Shown piece by piece: positions 24,945 through 33,573 of a DNA stretch of 64,000 nucleotides. The stretch covers positions 1-64,000 of the forward strand of contig NZ_JAATHD010000022.1 of assembly GCF_011947265.1 (NCBI RefSeq), in the 5' to 3' direction. The translations under genes were made by a program, and so were the position numbers. The notes under the pieces were generated by a model. The model saw only the letters and a program-made list of their open reading frames with translations, did not search any database and was not told the DNA's origin. Origin of the DNA: Paenibacillus sp. HB172176. Its GTDB lineage: Bacteria; Bacillota; Bacilli; Paenibacillales; Paenibacillaceae. Positions within the stretch are counted from its first letter, which is position 1, and every line of letters starts with the position of its first letter.

Positions 24945-26324
24945 TCAGATGCCTTGTGCAATCATGGCATCAGCTACTTTAATGAATCCGGCAATATTAG
25001 CTCCGACAACCAGATTGCCAGGCCTGCCGTATAGCTCGGAAGCCCGGATGCTTTCCTCATAAATTTTCCCCATAATGACTTGCAGTCTGGCGTCTACCTC
25101 CTCCATCGTCCAAGCTTGGCGCGCGCTATTTTGCGCCATTTCCAGGGCGGAGACGGACACGCCTCCTGCATTAGCCGCTTTTGCAGGAGCGAACAGCACC
25201 TGATTGTCTAGAAAGACATCGATTGCCTCGAGTGTGCATGGCATATTGGCGCCTTCTCCCACCGCTCTTACGCCATTTCGAAGGAGACATTCAGCAGCTT
25301 CTTTATCCATTTCATTTTGCGTCGCACAAGGAAGAGCAATATCACAAGGGATAGACCATATGCCGCTGCATCCCTCCGCATAGACGGCTCCGGGATGCTC
25401 AAGCGTATAATCCGAGCATCTTCTGTTTTCAACTTCCTTCAAGCGTTTGATGGTTGCGAGATTGATGCCCTGTTCATCATATAGATAGCCGCTGGAATCA
25501 CTGCAGGCAATGACTTTTGCTCCTAATTGAATCGCTTTCTCCATGGCGTAGATGGATACATTCCCGGATCCTGATACGACAACCGTACTGCCATGGAACG
25601 TATATCCGGCACTTTTAAGCATCTGATCTACAAAGTAAACCGTGCCGTAACCGGTTGCTTCCGTACGCGCCAGACTTCCTCCGTAGCCGATTCCTTTTCC
25701 CGTCAATACGCCGGCTTCATAAGCGCCGGAGAGCTTTTTGTATTGTCCGAACAGATAGCCGATTTCTCTTGCGCCAACGCCGATGTCGCCGGCAGGCACA
25801 TCGGTATTCGGGCCAATATGCTTGCAGAGCTCCGTCATGAAGCTTTGACAGAAACGCATGATTTCAAAATCCGATTTTCCTTTTGGATCAAAATCGGAAC
25901 CGCCCTTTCCGCCGCCAATCGACTGTCCTGTCAATGCGTTTTTGAAAATTTGCTCGAAGCCTAAAAACTTGACGATACTGGCGTTAACGGAAGGATGGAA
26001 CCGAAGACCGCCTTTATAAGGGCCGATTGCGTTATTAAATTGGACCCGAAATCCGCGATTGACTCTAATGCGTCCCGTATCATCCTGCCACGGGATACGG
26101 AAGGAAATCATGCGATCGGGTTCAACGATTCTTTCCAGAATGGCATGCTTGATATATTCCGGTTTATTGGCGAGAACGGGAATCAAAGAGTTGAACACTT
26201 CCTTGACTGCTTGATGAAATTCGTATTCATGAGGATTCCGATTTACTACCGTTTGGAATAACTCGTTGACGTAGCTTTCGGCCTCCCGTTTATTCGTTTG
26301 CTCAGCTTCCTTGAGTACCAGCAT
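24945..26324 (-). CDS. gdhA: NADP-specific glutamate dehydrogenase
   Basis: A 459-residue hexameric-type glutamate dehydrogenase, interconverting 2-oxoglutarate plus ammonium and glutamate. Diagnostic parts are GPYKGGLRFHPSV, the substrate-binding loop GQSIGGGKGGSDFDPKGKSD with the active-site Lys residues, PAGDIGVGAREIGYLFGQYKKL, and the Rossmann segment VVVSGSGNVSIYAMEKA. The length and the PAGDIGVG pattern fit the biosynthetic NADP-dependent group (EC 1.4.1.4). ATG 26324 has GAAGGAG upstream. The divergent neighbour is a GltC-like LysR regulator, so expression is probably tied to nitrogen or carbon state. Confidence 0.95.
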   Translation of the reverse strand: MLVLKEAEQTNKREAESYVNELFQTVVNRNPHEYEFHQAVKEVFNSLIPVLANKPEYIKHAILERIVEPDRMISFRIPWQDDTGRIRVNRGFRVQFNNAIGPYKGGLRFHPSVNASIVKFLGFEQIFKNALTGQSIGGGKGGSDFDPKGKSDFEIMRFCQSFMTELCKHIGPNTDVPAGDIGVGAREIGYLFGQYKKLSGAYEAGVLTGKGIGYGGSLARTEATGYGTVYFVDQMLKSAGYTFHGSTVVVSGSGNVSIYAMEKAIQLGAKVIACSDSSGYLYDEQGINLATIKRLKEVENRRCSDYTLEHPGAVYAEGCSGIWSIPCDIALPCATQNEMDKEAAECLLRNGVRAVGEGANMPCTLEAIDVFLDNQVLFAPAKAANAGGVSVSALEMAQNSARQAWTMEEVDARLQVIMGKIYEESIRASELYGRPGNLVVGANIAGFIKVADAMIAQGI

Positions 26325-26469
26325 GTGTACGCTCCTTCAGATTCCGATTGGAAAAGCCTGCTCAATCACTTTATTCATCATGAATTTAATTCTATAATTT
26401 AATAAATAATCGCTTCAATATTCAATTACTATAATATTAATGCGTTTTGCGCATGAAGGGATGGAAGAG

Positions 26470-27402
26470 ATGGAGCTTAGACAAGTGAGATATTTCATGG
26501 AGGTCGCGAAGAGAGAGCATGTTACAGATGCCGCTGTTTCCTTGCATGTCGCACAATCTTCGGTAAGCAGACAGTTGTCCAATCTGGAAAGCGAATTGGG
26601 AGTTGATTTATTTGTTCGGGAAGGCAGAAGAGTGAAGCTGACACCGATAGGGAGGCTGTTTCTGGAACGAATGGAACAAGCAATGGGTGTAATAGAAGAA
26701 GCGAGAAGAGAATTAAAGGAGCATCTGGAGCCGGAGAAAGGAACGGTTCGTATCGCGTTTCCGATCAGTTTGGCCGCTTACGTTGTGCCCGCAGCGATAT
26801 TCGCTTTTCGAAAACTATATCCTGAAGCGAAGTTTCAGATGAAGCAAGCGCTGTATCGCGATCTAATCGATGGAGTCGTGAATGGCGAATTCAATCTGGC
26901 TATGATTCCTTCGTTAATGGAGGACGAGAGAAAGTTTAAGAAGAAGGTGCTGTTCACGGAAAATATTGTGGCCCTCTTGCCTGTTGAGCATCCGCTTGCC
27001 CATCGTGAGCAAATCCGGCTCAGTGAATTGAAAAATGATTCGTTTGTAACGTTGCCCAATGGCTATGCCTTTCGAGAAATTGTCATTAAAGCATGTCTGG
27101 ATCTCGGTTTTTCGCCGCATATCGCGTTCGAGGGCGACGACATCGATGCTCTGAAGGGACTGGTTTCCGCTGGTCTGGGGACAGCGTTAATGCCCGAGGT
27201 TACTCTGGTTCACAGCATTCCGCAATCAACGGTGAAAGTTCCTCTGGCCAATTCGAATTTAATTCGAACGATTAGCATCATTAGCCCCACAGAGCGCCAA
27301 TTGTTGCCGACTGAACAATTATTTTATCAGTTTCTTCCGGATTTTTATTCAAAACTGACGCCGTTTGCTCCCCCCGGCAGGGGCTCGCTTCCACCGAGTT
27401 GA
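26470..27402 (+). CDS. LysR-family regulator, GltC-like
   Basis: A 310-residue LysR-type regulator whose N-terminus MELRQVRYFMEVAKREHVTDAAVSLHVAQSSVSRQLSNLE closely follows GltC of Bacillus subtilis, the activator of glutamate synthase genes. The effector domain also follows GltC (AFRKLYPEAKFQM, GDDIDALKGLVSAGLGTALMPE). I choose ATG 26470 because GAAGGG lies 9 bases upstream; ATG 26461 has no spacing and ATG 26440 has no site. It is divergent from gdhA with a 145-base AT-rich gap, suggesting that it governs glutamate dehydrogenase rather than glutamate synthase here. Confidence 0.88.
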   Translation: MELRQVRYFMEVAKREHVTDAAVSLHVAQSSVSRQLSNLESELGVDLFVREGRRVKLTPIGRLFLERMEQAMGVIEEARRELKEHLEPEKGTVRIAFPISLAAYVVPAAIFAFRKLYPEAKFQMKQALYRDLIDGVVNGEFNLAMIPSLMEDERKFKKKVLFTENIVALLPVEHPLAHREQIRLSELKNDSFVTLPNGYAFREIVIKACLDLGFSPHIAFEGDDIDALKGLVSAGLGTALMPEVTLVHSIPQSTVKVPLANSNLIRTISIISPTERQLLPTEQLFYQFLPDFYSKLTPFAPPGRGSLPPS

Positions 27403-27452
27403 AGGCAGCAAGCTTTATGCGATTTTGAGGGGGAGGAGCAAGTCCGTACGAA

Positions 27453-28529
27453 CTAGGGCGCCCAGGGCTGTGTTGTTGTGGTCAGCTCCTTGCCGGATGC
27501 TATTGCCTCTTGCATCATAATCGATAGGTAATGATCCTGCATGGCATCCTCCAAGCTGTAGCAATCCGGCCCGCCTCGCATATAATCCGCCATCTTTATC
27601 AGACTCGTCGCAATCGCGATTTCGTCGTCCGACAGACGTCCAGGCACGAACGGATTCCTGTACGCCCATTCCTCGTTCGCCATAATGCCTGTATGATAAT
27701 AGCCTTCGAGATTGCCGTTATGTCCGGTATCGATTCTTCGAAATTCGCCATATGCGGGCGTCCGGAAATCGCGCAAATACCGGTATGCCGTATCGGTCAC
27801 TTCGCCGCGGTTTCCTCGAATCAGGACTCGGTTGCTGCGAATCCACGAATGATACTGATCTCCGGTAAAGTCAAACAGCGCAAGTCTGTCCCCGAACCGC
27901 AGCGTGACAATGTCCTGCACGGAATCGCCGATTTCTTCGCGCTCTGGCGGACCGTATCGTCCCGGACCTTTCACAATCGGCGTGGTGAATCTCTGTCCGC
28001 GAATGACGGCATTCTCATAGCCGATTCCGAGTAACTGCCGAATTAAGCTAATGCCATGATAGCCGTGAGCGGTCGATGCTTGAACCTGAGACACAACACC
28101 CAGCTTGCCCGATTTTACGAAAGCAATGCGTGCGGCGTGCATAGGCTGGAACAAATATTGCTCGGCCACTTGCACGCGTCCTTGAAGCTTCCGCAGAGAC
28201 TCATGCAAGGCGATCATACCGGGAATATCCTTGGCGGGAGGGGTTTCCGTCAACACGCCGATCCCTCTTCTAGCCAGCTCCAATATGCATTCCGGCGCAG
28301 CTTCCCAGGGAACGGACACGACCGCGAACGCAAACGTTCCGCTAGAGGCGAAAGCGTTCATATCGCGATAAGTCTTCACGCCCCATTCTTCCTCGATTTC
28401 CCTGCCGCGCTCCGCGTCGCGAACAAGCATTGCCCGGACTTTGAAGCGGTCAGGAAGCGCCTTCGCGATTCTGAGATAGAAGTCGGCTCTCCAGCCTCTT
28501 CCGACTATGCCGAAATCGATAATAGACAT
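27453..28529 (-). CDS. Gfo/Idh/MocA-family oxidoreductase
   Basis: A 358-residue protein with the Rossmann start SIIDFGIVGRGWRADFYLRIA and a TETPPAKD segment in place of the usual EKP motif. This deviation suggests altered substrate or cofactor handling. The C-terminal domain has a DSVQDIVTLRFGDRLALFDFTGDQYHSWIR beta-sheet core. ATG 28529 has a weak GAGG 8 bases upstream. It is convergent with the LysR gene and divergent from the ger operon, so it looks like a single-gene unit. Substrate unknown, probably a sugar derivative. Confidence 0.8.
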   Translation of the reverse strand: MSIIDFGIVGRGWRADFYLRIAKALPDRFKVRAMLVRDAERGREIEEEWGVKTYRDMNAFASSGTFAFAVVSVPWEAAPECILELARRGIGVLTETPPAKDIPGMIALHESLRKLQGRVQVAEQYLFQPMHAARIAFVKSGKLGVVSQVQASTAHGYHGISLIRQLLGIGYENAVIRGQRFTTPIVKGPGRYGPPEREEIGDSVQDIVTLRFGDRLALFDFTGDQYHSWIRSNRVLIRGNRGEVTDTAYRYLRDFRTPAYGEFRRIDTGHNGNLEGYYHTGIMANEEWAYRNPFVPGRLSDDEIAIATSLIKMADYMRGGPDCYSLEDAMQDHYLSIMMQEAIASGKELTTTTQPWAP

Positions 28530-28656
28530 ATGTATAACCTCGCTTTCCGTATGTACCTTTCATTATAGAGGGACAGGCGGGAAAGCGCACGCATGATTAT
28601 CCCAAATTGCGGAAAGAATACAATTGCCATTATATTCATCTGCGGAGGAGAGTATC

Positions 28657-30168
28657 ATGAAGGTTCCTACAACTGATATCAGTGAGCAAACCGGCTTGTC
28701 AATCTCTTTGAACTTGGAGGATAACCTCGAGTATTTTAAATCGAAATTTGCCGGATGCGACGATTTTATTATGGATTCATGGAAATATGGATTAGAGAGC
28801 GGGCAGCAGGCTTTCTATGTTTATTTCGGCACGCTGTCCAATCCGAAAGCGAAGACTGAATTCAAAGCCATGCTTCAGAAAATCATACATGAAGAAGTTC
28901 CATCAAAAAAGGATAAAAATCATTTTTATGAGAACAACCTCTTTTCTTCTCCATCCTCAGAGATGACTGAATCGCTGGATAAGGCTGCCCAATTCGTTTT
29001 GGAAGGAAAGGTAGTCCTTTTCTTTCATAATATGGATAAAGCACTGGCTTATTCTGCAATCGATATCGAGCAAAGACAAGCCTCCGAGCCGATTACGGAG
29101 CCAAGTATTCAAGGTCCCCATGTGAGCATGATTGAGAGCCTGGATCGCAACATTGGCGTTATTAGAAATTTATTGAAAACATCCAGGCTTAAATTTGAAT
29201 TTTTTATAGCCGGAGAAGAGAGCCGCAGAAAGGTTTCCTTCGGGTATTTGGAAGGCGCTGTCGAACCAGATGCGCTGGCTGCTTTCAAGAAACGGATAGC
29301 AGGCTTGGAGAAAGAGGAGATTATCGATCCTTCCTATCTGGAGTCATGGATCGGAGAGTCCCGATTTTCGCCATTTCCGCAGGTTCGGTATACGGAGCGG
29401 CCTGACACCGCTGTACTTTCGCTATTGAACGGCAAAATCATCATTATGGTAGACGGAAGCCCGTCTGTCTTAATCTGCCCGGTTCACTTTATGGAGTTTT
29501 TCACCGCCAGCGATGATTATTATTTCCGTCCGGTTTATTTTTCGCTGATTCGAATCCTTCGCATGACCGCACTTGTTATCGCATTCATACTGCCGAGCAC
29601 TTATATCGCATTGTCAACCTTTCACTCCGAATTGATTCCGACTGTGTTGCTGCTGGCGATTTTGAAGACCCGGGAAGGTATTCCGTTCCCTGCATTGCTG
29701 GAAGCGTTCATCATGGAATTCTTCTTTGAGCTATTGAGAGAAGCGGGAATTCGTTTGCCTCGGCCGATCGGCACGGCGGTCAGTATCGTAGGCGCGCTTG
29801 TTATCGGTCAGGCCGCTATTCAATCGCAGATCGCCTCTCCCGTTATGGTCATTGTCGTAGCTTTGACCGGTATTGCTTCATTCGCTTTTCCGCAATACAA
29901 CATGTCCATTACGATACGGATTCTTCGATTTCCGCTGATGCTGCTAGCCGCGACCTTCGGCGGACTTGGCATTATGGTAGGCCTGCTGCTAACCTACCTT
30001 CATTTGTCGACACTGCGTTCTCTGGGGCAGCCGTATCTTGCGACAATCGCTCCGTTTCAATGGAATAAGCTGTTAGATGCATTCGTGGAGGTTCCCGGAC
30101 ATTTGCGAGCGAATCGACCGGGCAATCGGCAATTGCGCAAGAGCGGCGAGGAGGGACGCCAAGAATGA
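28657..30168 (+). CDS. Spore germinant receptor subunit A
   Basis: A 503-residue GerAA/GerKA-family protein, an inner spore membrane subunit of the nutrient germinant receptor. A hydrophilic N-terminal domain (about 1-285) precedes four to five membrane helices (about 300-470) and a short basic tail. The family signature normally read as E-x-x-x-x-GPR-x-GF-x-E appears as EPSIQGPHVSMIESL, so the conserved Arg is replaced by His. Other conserved parts are present (FYFRPVYFSLIRILR, GIPFPALLEAFIMEFFFELLREAG). ATG 28657 follows GGAGGAG. The end overlaps the C-subunit start by ATGA. Confidence 0.92.
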   Translation: MKVPTTDISEQTGLSISLNLEDNLEYFKSKFAGCDDFIMDSWKYGLESGQQAFYVYFGTLSNPKAKTEFKAMLQKIIHEEVPSKKDKNHFYENNLFSSPSSEMTESLDKAAQFVLEGKVVLFFHNMDKALAYSAIDIEQRQASEPITEPSIQGPHVSMIESLDRNIGVIRNLLKTSRLKFEFFIAGEESRRKVSFGYLEGAVEPDALAAFKKRIAGLEKEEIIDPSYLESWIGESRFSPFPQVRYTERPDTAVLSLLNGKIIIMVDGSPSVLICPVHFMEFFTASDDYYFRPVYFSLIRILRMTALVIAFILPSTYIALSTFHSELIPTVLLLAILKTREGIPFPALLEAFIMEFFFELLREAGIRLPRPIGTAVSIVGALVIGQAAIQSQIASPVMVIVVALTGIASFAFPQYNMSITIRILRFPLMLLAATFGGLGIMVGLLLTYLHLSTLRSLGQPYLATIAPFQWNKLLDAFVEVPGHLRANRPGNRQLRKSGEEGRQE

Positions 30169-31346
30169 AGAAACATGCTTCTCTGCGATGCTGTATGTCT
30201 TTCCTTCTCCTTTCCCTGATGACAGGCTGCTGGGATAATTACGAGCTCGATCAATTCGGTTATGTTCAAGCAGTAGCGGCCGATCAGGGGAAAGAAGGGA
30301 AGGTCAAGTTAACAACGCATTTCTACAATCCGACCAGCAAAATGGAAAAGTCGGGGGCGTCGACCGGTTCGCATAAAGGAATTAACATTCAAACAACCGG
30401 AGATACCCTTTTCGAGGCCGTGCGGGACATTCCGATGTATTTCGGCCGTAAAGCAAAATGGGATCATATGAGGGTTATTCTGCTTGGAGAAGAGTTGATT
30501 AAAGACCAGGATATCGGCGAAATTCTGGATTATCTTTCAAGAGATCATGAACCACGGGGAACTGTGCTTCCTTTAATTTCGGAGGGACCTGCGTCAAGCT
30601 ATTTGGATATCAAGCCGTTCATCGAAGAAACGATTGGCCAGCAATTCAAAAAGATGGAAACGCAAGGCGCGCAATATGCGGCCAAAACTTCAAAGACTCC
30701 CCTATATGACTTTGCCATTCAATTGAAAAGCGCGTCCAAGGTTGCCGTACTTCCTTATATTCACAAAAGAGGGAAGGAGGCCGTCATCTCGGGCATTGTT
30801 CTGATTAAGCATGGAAGATTGGCTTATGTGCTTGACAGCAAGAATACGGAAACCTTCCAAATGCTGAATAATCGCTATAAGGAAGGCGTGATCGAATTTC
30901 GTTGTATGGGCGATGCGGAGGATGATACCCAAACACAACATAAGGAAACATTCGAAGTTATTACATTCCATACGGAGCTGACCCCTCGCATTCAGCATGA
31001 CAAGGTGACGGTCGACATTGATATTCTTGCGAAGGGAAATGTCGGCGAGCTGCGCTGCTCAACCTTGTTGACGGTGAAAAATTTGGACGCCTTTGAGGAG
31101 AAAATTGAGGAAGAGATCAGAGGTAAGCTTGAGAGAACGCTCTCGATTCTGCAAAAAAATCATTTGGACGGAATTGGTATAGGAAATCAAATTTATCGCA
31201 AGAACCCAAAGCTTTGGAAGCAGTGGGAGCCAACATGGGAAAAGAGATTTGCCGAGTGTCAATTCAATATCAACGTCGACGTCGAGGTATTGAATACGGG
31301 AATGAATGTAGGAACGCCTTTTGGCAAAGAGAAGGGTGAACAATAA
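30165..31346 (+). CDS. Spore germinant receptor lipoprotein subunit C
   Basis: A 393-residue Ger(x)C-family lipoprotein. The signal peptide ends in LMTGC with the lipidated Cys at residue 22, followed by the family hallmark WDNYELDQFGYVQAVAAD. The C-terminal domain ends with the usual amphipathic helix region and a WKQWEPTWEKRFAECQFNINVDVEVLNTG segment. It sits on the outer face of the inner spore membrane and works with the A and B subunits. Its stop shares a base with the start of the small D-type subunit. Confidence 0.93.
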   Translation: MKKHASLRCCMSFLLLSLMTGCWDNYELDQFGYVQAVAADQGKEGKVKLTTHFYNPTSKMEKSGASTGSHKGINIQTTGDTLFEAVRDIPMYFGRKAKWDHMRVILLGEELIKDQDIGEILDYLSRDHEPRGTVLPLISEGPASSYLDIKPFIEETIGQQFKKMETQGAQYAAKTSKTPLYDFAIQLKSASKVAVLPYIHKRGKEAVISGIVLIKHGRLAYVLDSKNTETFQMLNNRYKEGVIEFRCMGDAEDDTQTQHKETFEVITFHTELTPRIQHDKVTVDIDILAKGNVGELRCSTLLTVKNLDAFEEKIEEEIRGKLERTLSILQKNHLDGIGIGNQIYRKNPKLWKQWEPTWEKRFAECQFNINVDVEVLNTGMNVGTPFGKEKGEQ

Positions 31347-31579
31347 TGAACGGGAGATTGCTATGCTTAATCTTGCTCCTGATCCTCCTATTGGCGCGGG
31401 ATATTCGAGGCTTCAAGAAATCGGCTCGCAGGGAACGGATTGTATATGCGGCGCTGTGGCTTCCGCTGTTGTATCTGGGTTTGTTATTTGTCGCGGAATT
31501 GCCGTGGCCGAACCTGAATACCATCTTTGACCTGTTCGCGAAGCCTGCTTCGCGAATTGTTCAATGGCTTAAAGCTTAG
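31346..31579 (+). CDS. Small two-helix membrane protein, GerD-subunit type
   Basis: A 77-residue protein with two hydrophobic helices (about 4-18 and 33-52). It starts at ATG 31346, overlapping the C-subunit TAA by one base. Small proteins of this size and topology inside ger operons have been described as D subunits (for example GerKD and GerUD in Bacillus) that modulate receptor activity. No sequence motif proves this; position and topology are the evidence. It has no separate ribosome binding site beyond GAAGGG within the gerC end. Confidence 0.7.
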   Translation: MNGRLLCLILLLILLLARDIRGFKKSARRERIVYAALWLPLLYLGLLFVAELPWPNLNTIFDLFAKPASRIVQWLKA

Positions 31580-31602
31580 CGCCATCCGAGGAGGAGATGT
31601 TG

Positions 31603-32757
31603 ATGAACAGCAAAGAATATATTAGTTCCATACAGCTATCCATGCTTTTTCTATTTTTCATAACGGGATCTTCCATTGTAATCATTCCATCGCCGCTGAC
31701 CAATGTCGCGGGCAATGGGGCGTGGATCGCATTGCTGCTTTCGTTTGGAATGGGAATGTGTCTGCTGGCGTGCCTTTTGTATCTGAATCGCTCCTATCCC
31801 GCCATGACTTTTGTCGAGTACAGCAGGGCAGCCCTCGGGAAAGGGCTGGCGCTTCTTCTATTAATGCCGATGATCATCTTGATGTTCTGGCATGTGGCGG
31901 GCATCGTCATCGAGATCGGTTTTTTCTTCAAAAGCACTATGCTGAAGAAAACGCCGACCTATGCGGTTAACGCCATGTTTTTCGTCACTATCGCGCTGAC
32001 CGTGCGGGCAGGCATCGAAGTGATGGCGAGGATGGCGGCATTGTTGCTTATTTTCATGTTCGGCTTTGTCGTGCTGGTGCTCGTCCTTGTTGGAAACTTG
32101 TATCATACGGAGTATCTTTTTCCCGTAATGCCTGACGGTATTATGCCTGTACTGCATGCCGCGTATATCGCTTATGGATTTCCTTATTCCGAAATTGTTG
32201 TCTTCGCCATACTTCTGCCCTTCGTCAGAAATACAGACAGATCCCGAGTTGGGAAACAGATGTTTGCGGCTTTGGCAATCAACGGAATTGTCTTTTTGAT
32301 GTCGATTTGCGGCAGCATTATGGTGTTAGGTCCGTTGGCGGGGGACTTGAAATACTCTTTGTTCCAGCTTGCCCGTTTGATTTTCCTTCAAGAAATTATC
32401 GAGCGCATCGAATCCGTCATCGGATTCTCGCTCATTGTCGGCTTTTATTTCAAAACGGCTATCATGCTGCTCATCGTCATTAAGGTACTTGCGGAGACGC
32501 TCGAACTCCGGAACGATAAAATATTGACGTATCCCGTTGCGGGCATTTGTTTTCTGTTATCCGTTACAACCTATACGCAGGAAACAAAAATGGAAGAATT
32601 GGTAAATACGACCTGGCCTCTTCTTGACAATCTCTTCTACGTGGCTCCGATTGTCTTGATCGCATTCGTTACCTGGATTAGAAGGATTACCGCCAGATCG
32701 GGAGACAAGTCAGAGGACCAATCATTTCGGATTGACAATCGGAAAAACATCGAGTAA
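31603..32757 (+). CDS. Spore germinant receptor subunit B (permease-like)
   Basis: A 384-residue GerAB/GerKB-family protein with ten predicted helices, related to amino acid/polyamine/organocation transporters and believed to bind the nutrient germinant. The N-terminus ISSIQLSMLFLFFITGSSIVIIPSPLTNVAG is typical. ATG 31603 is chosen over ATG 31597, because the GAGGAGGAG site leaves about 6 bases to the former and none to the latter. It ends the ger operon, and its last codons contain the promoter of the next gene. The ligand of this receptor cannot be predicted. Confidence 0.93.
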   Translation: MNSKEYISSIQLSMLFLFFITGSSIVIIPSPLTNVAGNGAWIALLLSFGMGMCLLACLLYLNRSYPAMTFVEYSRAALGKGLALLLLMPMIILMFWHVAGIVIEIGFFFKSTMLKKTPTYAVNAMFFVTIALTVRAGIEVMARMAALLLIFMFGFVVLVLVLVGNLYHTEYLFPVMPDGIMPVLHAAYIAYGFPYSEIVVFAILLPFVRNTDRSRVGKQMFAALAINGIVFLMSICGSIMVLGPLAGDLKYSLFQLARLIFLQEIIERIESVIGFSLIVGFYFKTAIMLLIVIKVLAETLELRNDKILTYPVAGICFLLSVTTYTQETKMEELVNTTWPLLDNLFYVAPIVLIAFVTWIRRITARSGDKSEDQSFRIDNRKNIE

Positions 32758-32774
32758 CATACCAATTAGTTGGT
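32732..32774 (+). promoter_or_regulatory. Promoter and palindromic operator of the tetR-family gene
   Basis: TTGACA (32732-32737), a 17-base spacer and TAACAT (32755-32760) form a good sigma-A promoter inside the 3' end of the germination gene. The operator ACCAATTAGTTGGT (32761-32774) follows directly, where a bound repressor would cover the transcription start. The same operator, ACCAACTGGTTGGT, recurs at 33532-33545 before the peroxiredoxin-like gene; flanking bases are also shared (ACATACCAAYTRGTTGGTT). Confidence 0.75.
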
Positions 32775-32799
32775 TTGTATTAACGGAGGTGTTCTGAAT

Positions 32800-33414
32800 T
32801 TGGCACTAGCAGGTTCAACCTTACCCGAGAAGAAAAGCTTGCTTCTTGAAGCAGCGCTTTCGCTTATGATGATGAAGGGCTATCAAGGAACCACGGTGGA
32901 CGAAATTTGCGCGGAAGCCGGAGTGACAAAGGGAAGCTTCTTTCATTATTTCAAGTCGAAAGAGGAACTGGGCAAAGCGGCAATTGATCATTTCGAGAAG
33001 CTTCAAATGAATTTGATGGGCAAAGCGGCGCTGAATCAAATTAGCGATGCCTGGGAAAGGCTGCATGCCTATCTCGATTTCTTCGCGGATTTGGCGAAGG
33101 ATTCCGAAGCGCCAAGCAGCTGCCTGACCGCGGTGATTTCGCAAGAAATGTCTGATATTCACGATGATTTCCGCGCCCTGTGCGCCGAGAAATTGCTTAA
33201 CAATACAAAGCCGCTGCAAGAGATTCTGGAAGCGGTACTGCAAGAGGAACATCCATCCCGTGAACTGGACAGCCAGCAGCTATCGGAATATTTTCTCTCG
33301 ATCTATCAGGGCTCGCTTATTCTTGCCAAAGCAAGAAACGATCGAAGCGTGCTTGTGCGCAATGTGGAGCTGTTCAGGCAATATATCGTGCAGCTATTCG
33401 ACAAGGCTGGATGA
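32800..33414 (+). CDS. TetR/AcrR-family repressor, probably autoregulated
   Basis: A 204-residue regulator starting at TTG 32800, which lies 9 bases after GGAGGT. The helix-turn-helix is GYQGTTVDEICAEAGVTKGSFFHYFKSKEELG. The C-terminal domain resembles the TetR_C group with a conserved early Cys (APSSCLTAVISQEM) that might sense oxidants or electrophiles, which is speculative. An identical palindrome before its own gene and before the peroxiredoxin-like gene indicates that it controls both. It is similar in type to LmrA/YxaF regulators. Confidence 0.9.
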   Translation: MALAGSTLPEKKSLLLEAALSLMMMKGYQGTTVDEICAEAGVTKGSFFHYFKSKEELGKAAIDHFEKLQMNLMGKAALNQISDAWERLHAYLDFFADLAKDSEAPSSCLTAVISQEMSDIHDDFRALCAEKLLNNTKPLQEILEAVLQEEHPSRELDSQQLSEYFLSIYQGSLILAKARNDRSVLVRNVELFRQYIVQLFDKAG

Positions 33415-33460
33415 GTGACTGCAACCGGGCATGAAGCTCCGAAAAGCGTTTGAAATAGCA

Positions 33461-33516
33461 ATAAAACCTGCCTCTGAACGAGATCCCTCTAGAAAAGATC
33501 TCGAAAGGGGTTTTAT
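33461..33516 (+). terminator. Imperfect terminator after the tetR-family gene
   Basis: The outer arms ATAAAACC/GGTTTTAT and inner arms CGAGATC (33479-33485) and GATCTCG (33497-33503) form a long interrupted hairpin, with the T residues inside the outer arm. It separates the regulator from the peroxiredoxin-like gene and lies just before the second operator. Confidence 0.55.
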
Positions 33517-33531
33517 CATAGAGCGACACAT

Positions 33532-33545
33532 ACCAACTGGTTGGT
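33532..33545 (+). promoter_or_regulatory. Second copy of the TetR-family operator
   Basis: ACCAACTGGTTGGT is a perfect palindrome apart from its central bases and matches the operator at 32761-32774. It lies 28 bases before GTG 33574. A TATCAT hexamer at 33514-33519 could be the -10 box; no good -35 is visible. Confidence 0.7.
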
Positions 33546-33573
33546 TCAAGCATTTCGAAAGCGAGTGATTCCT

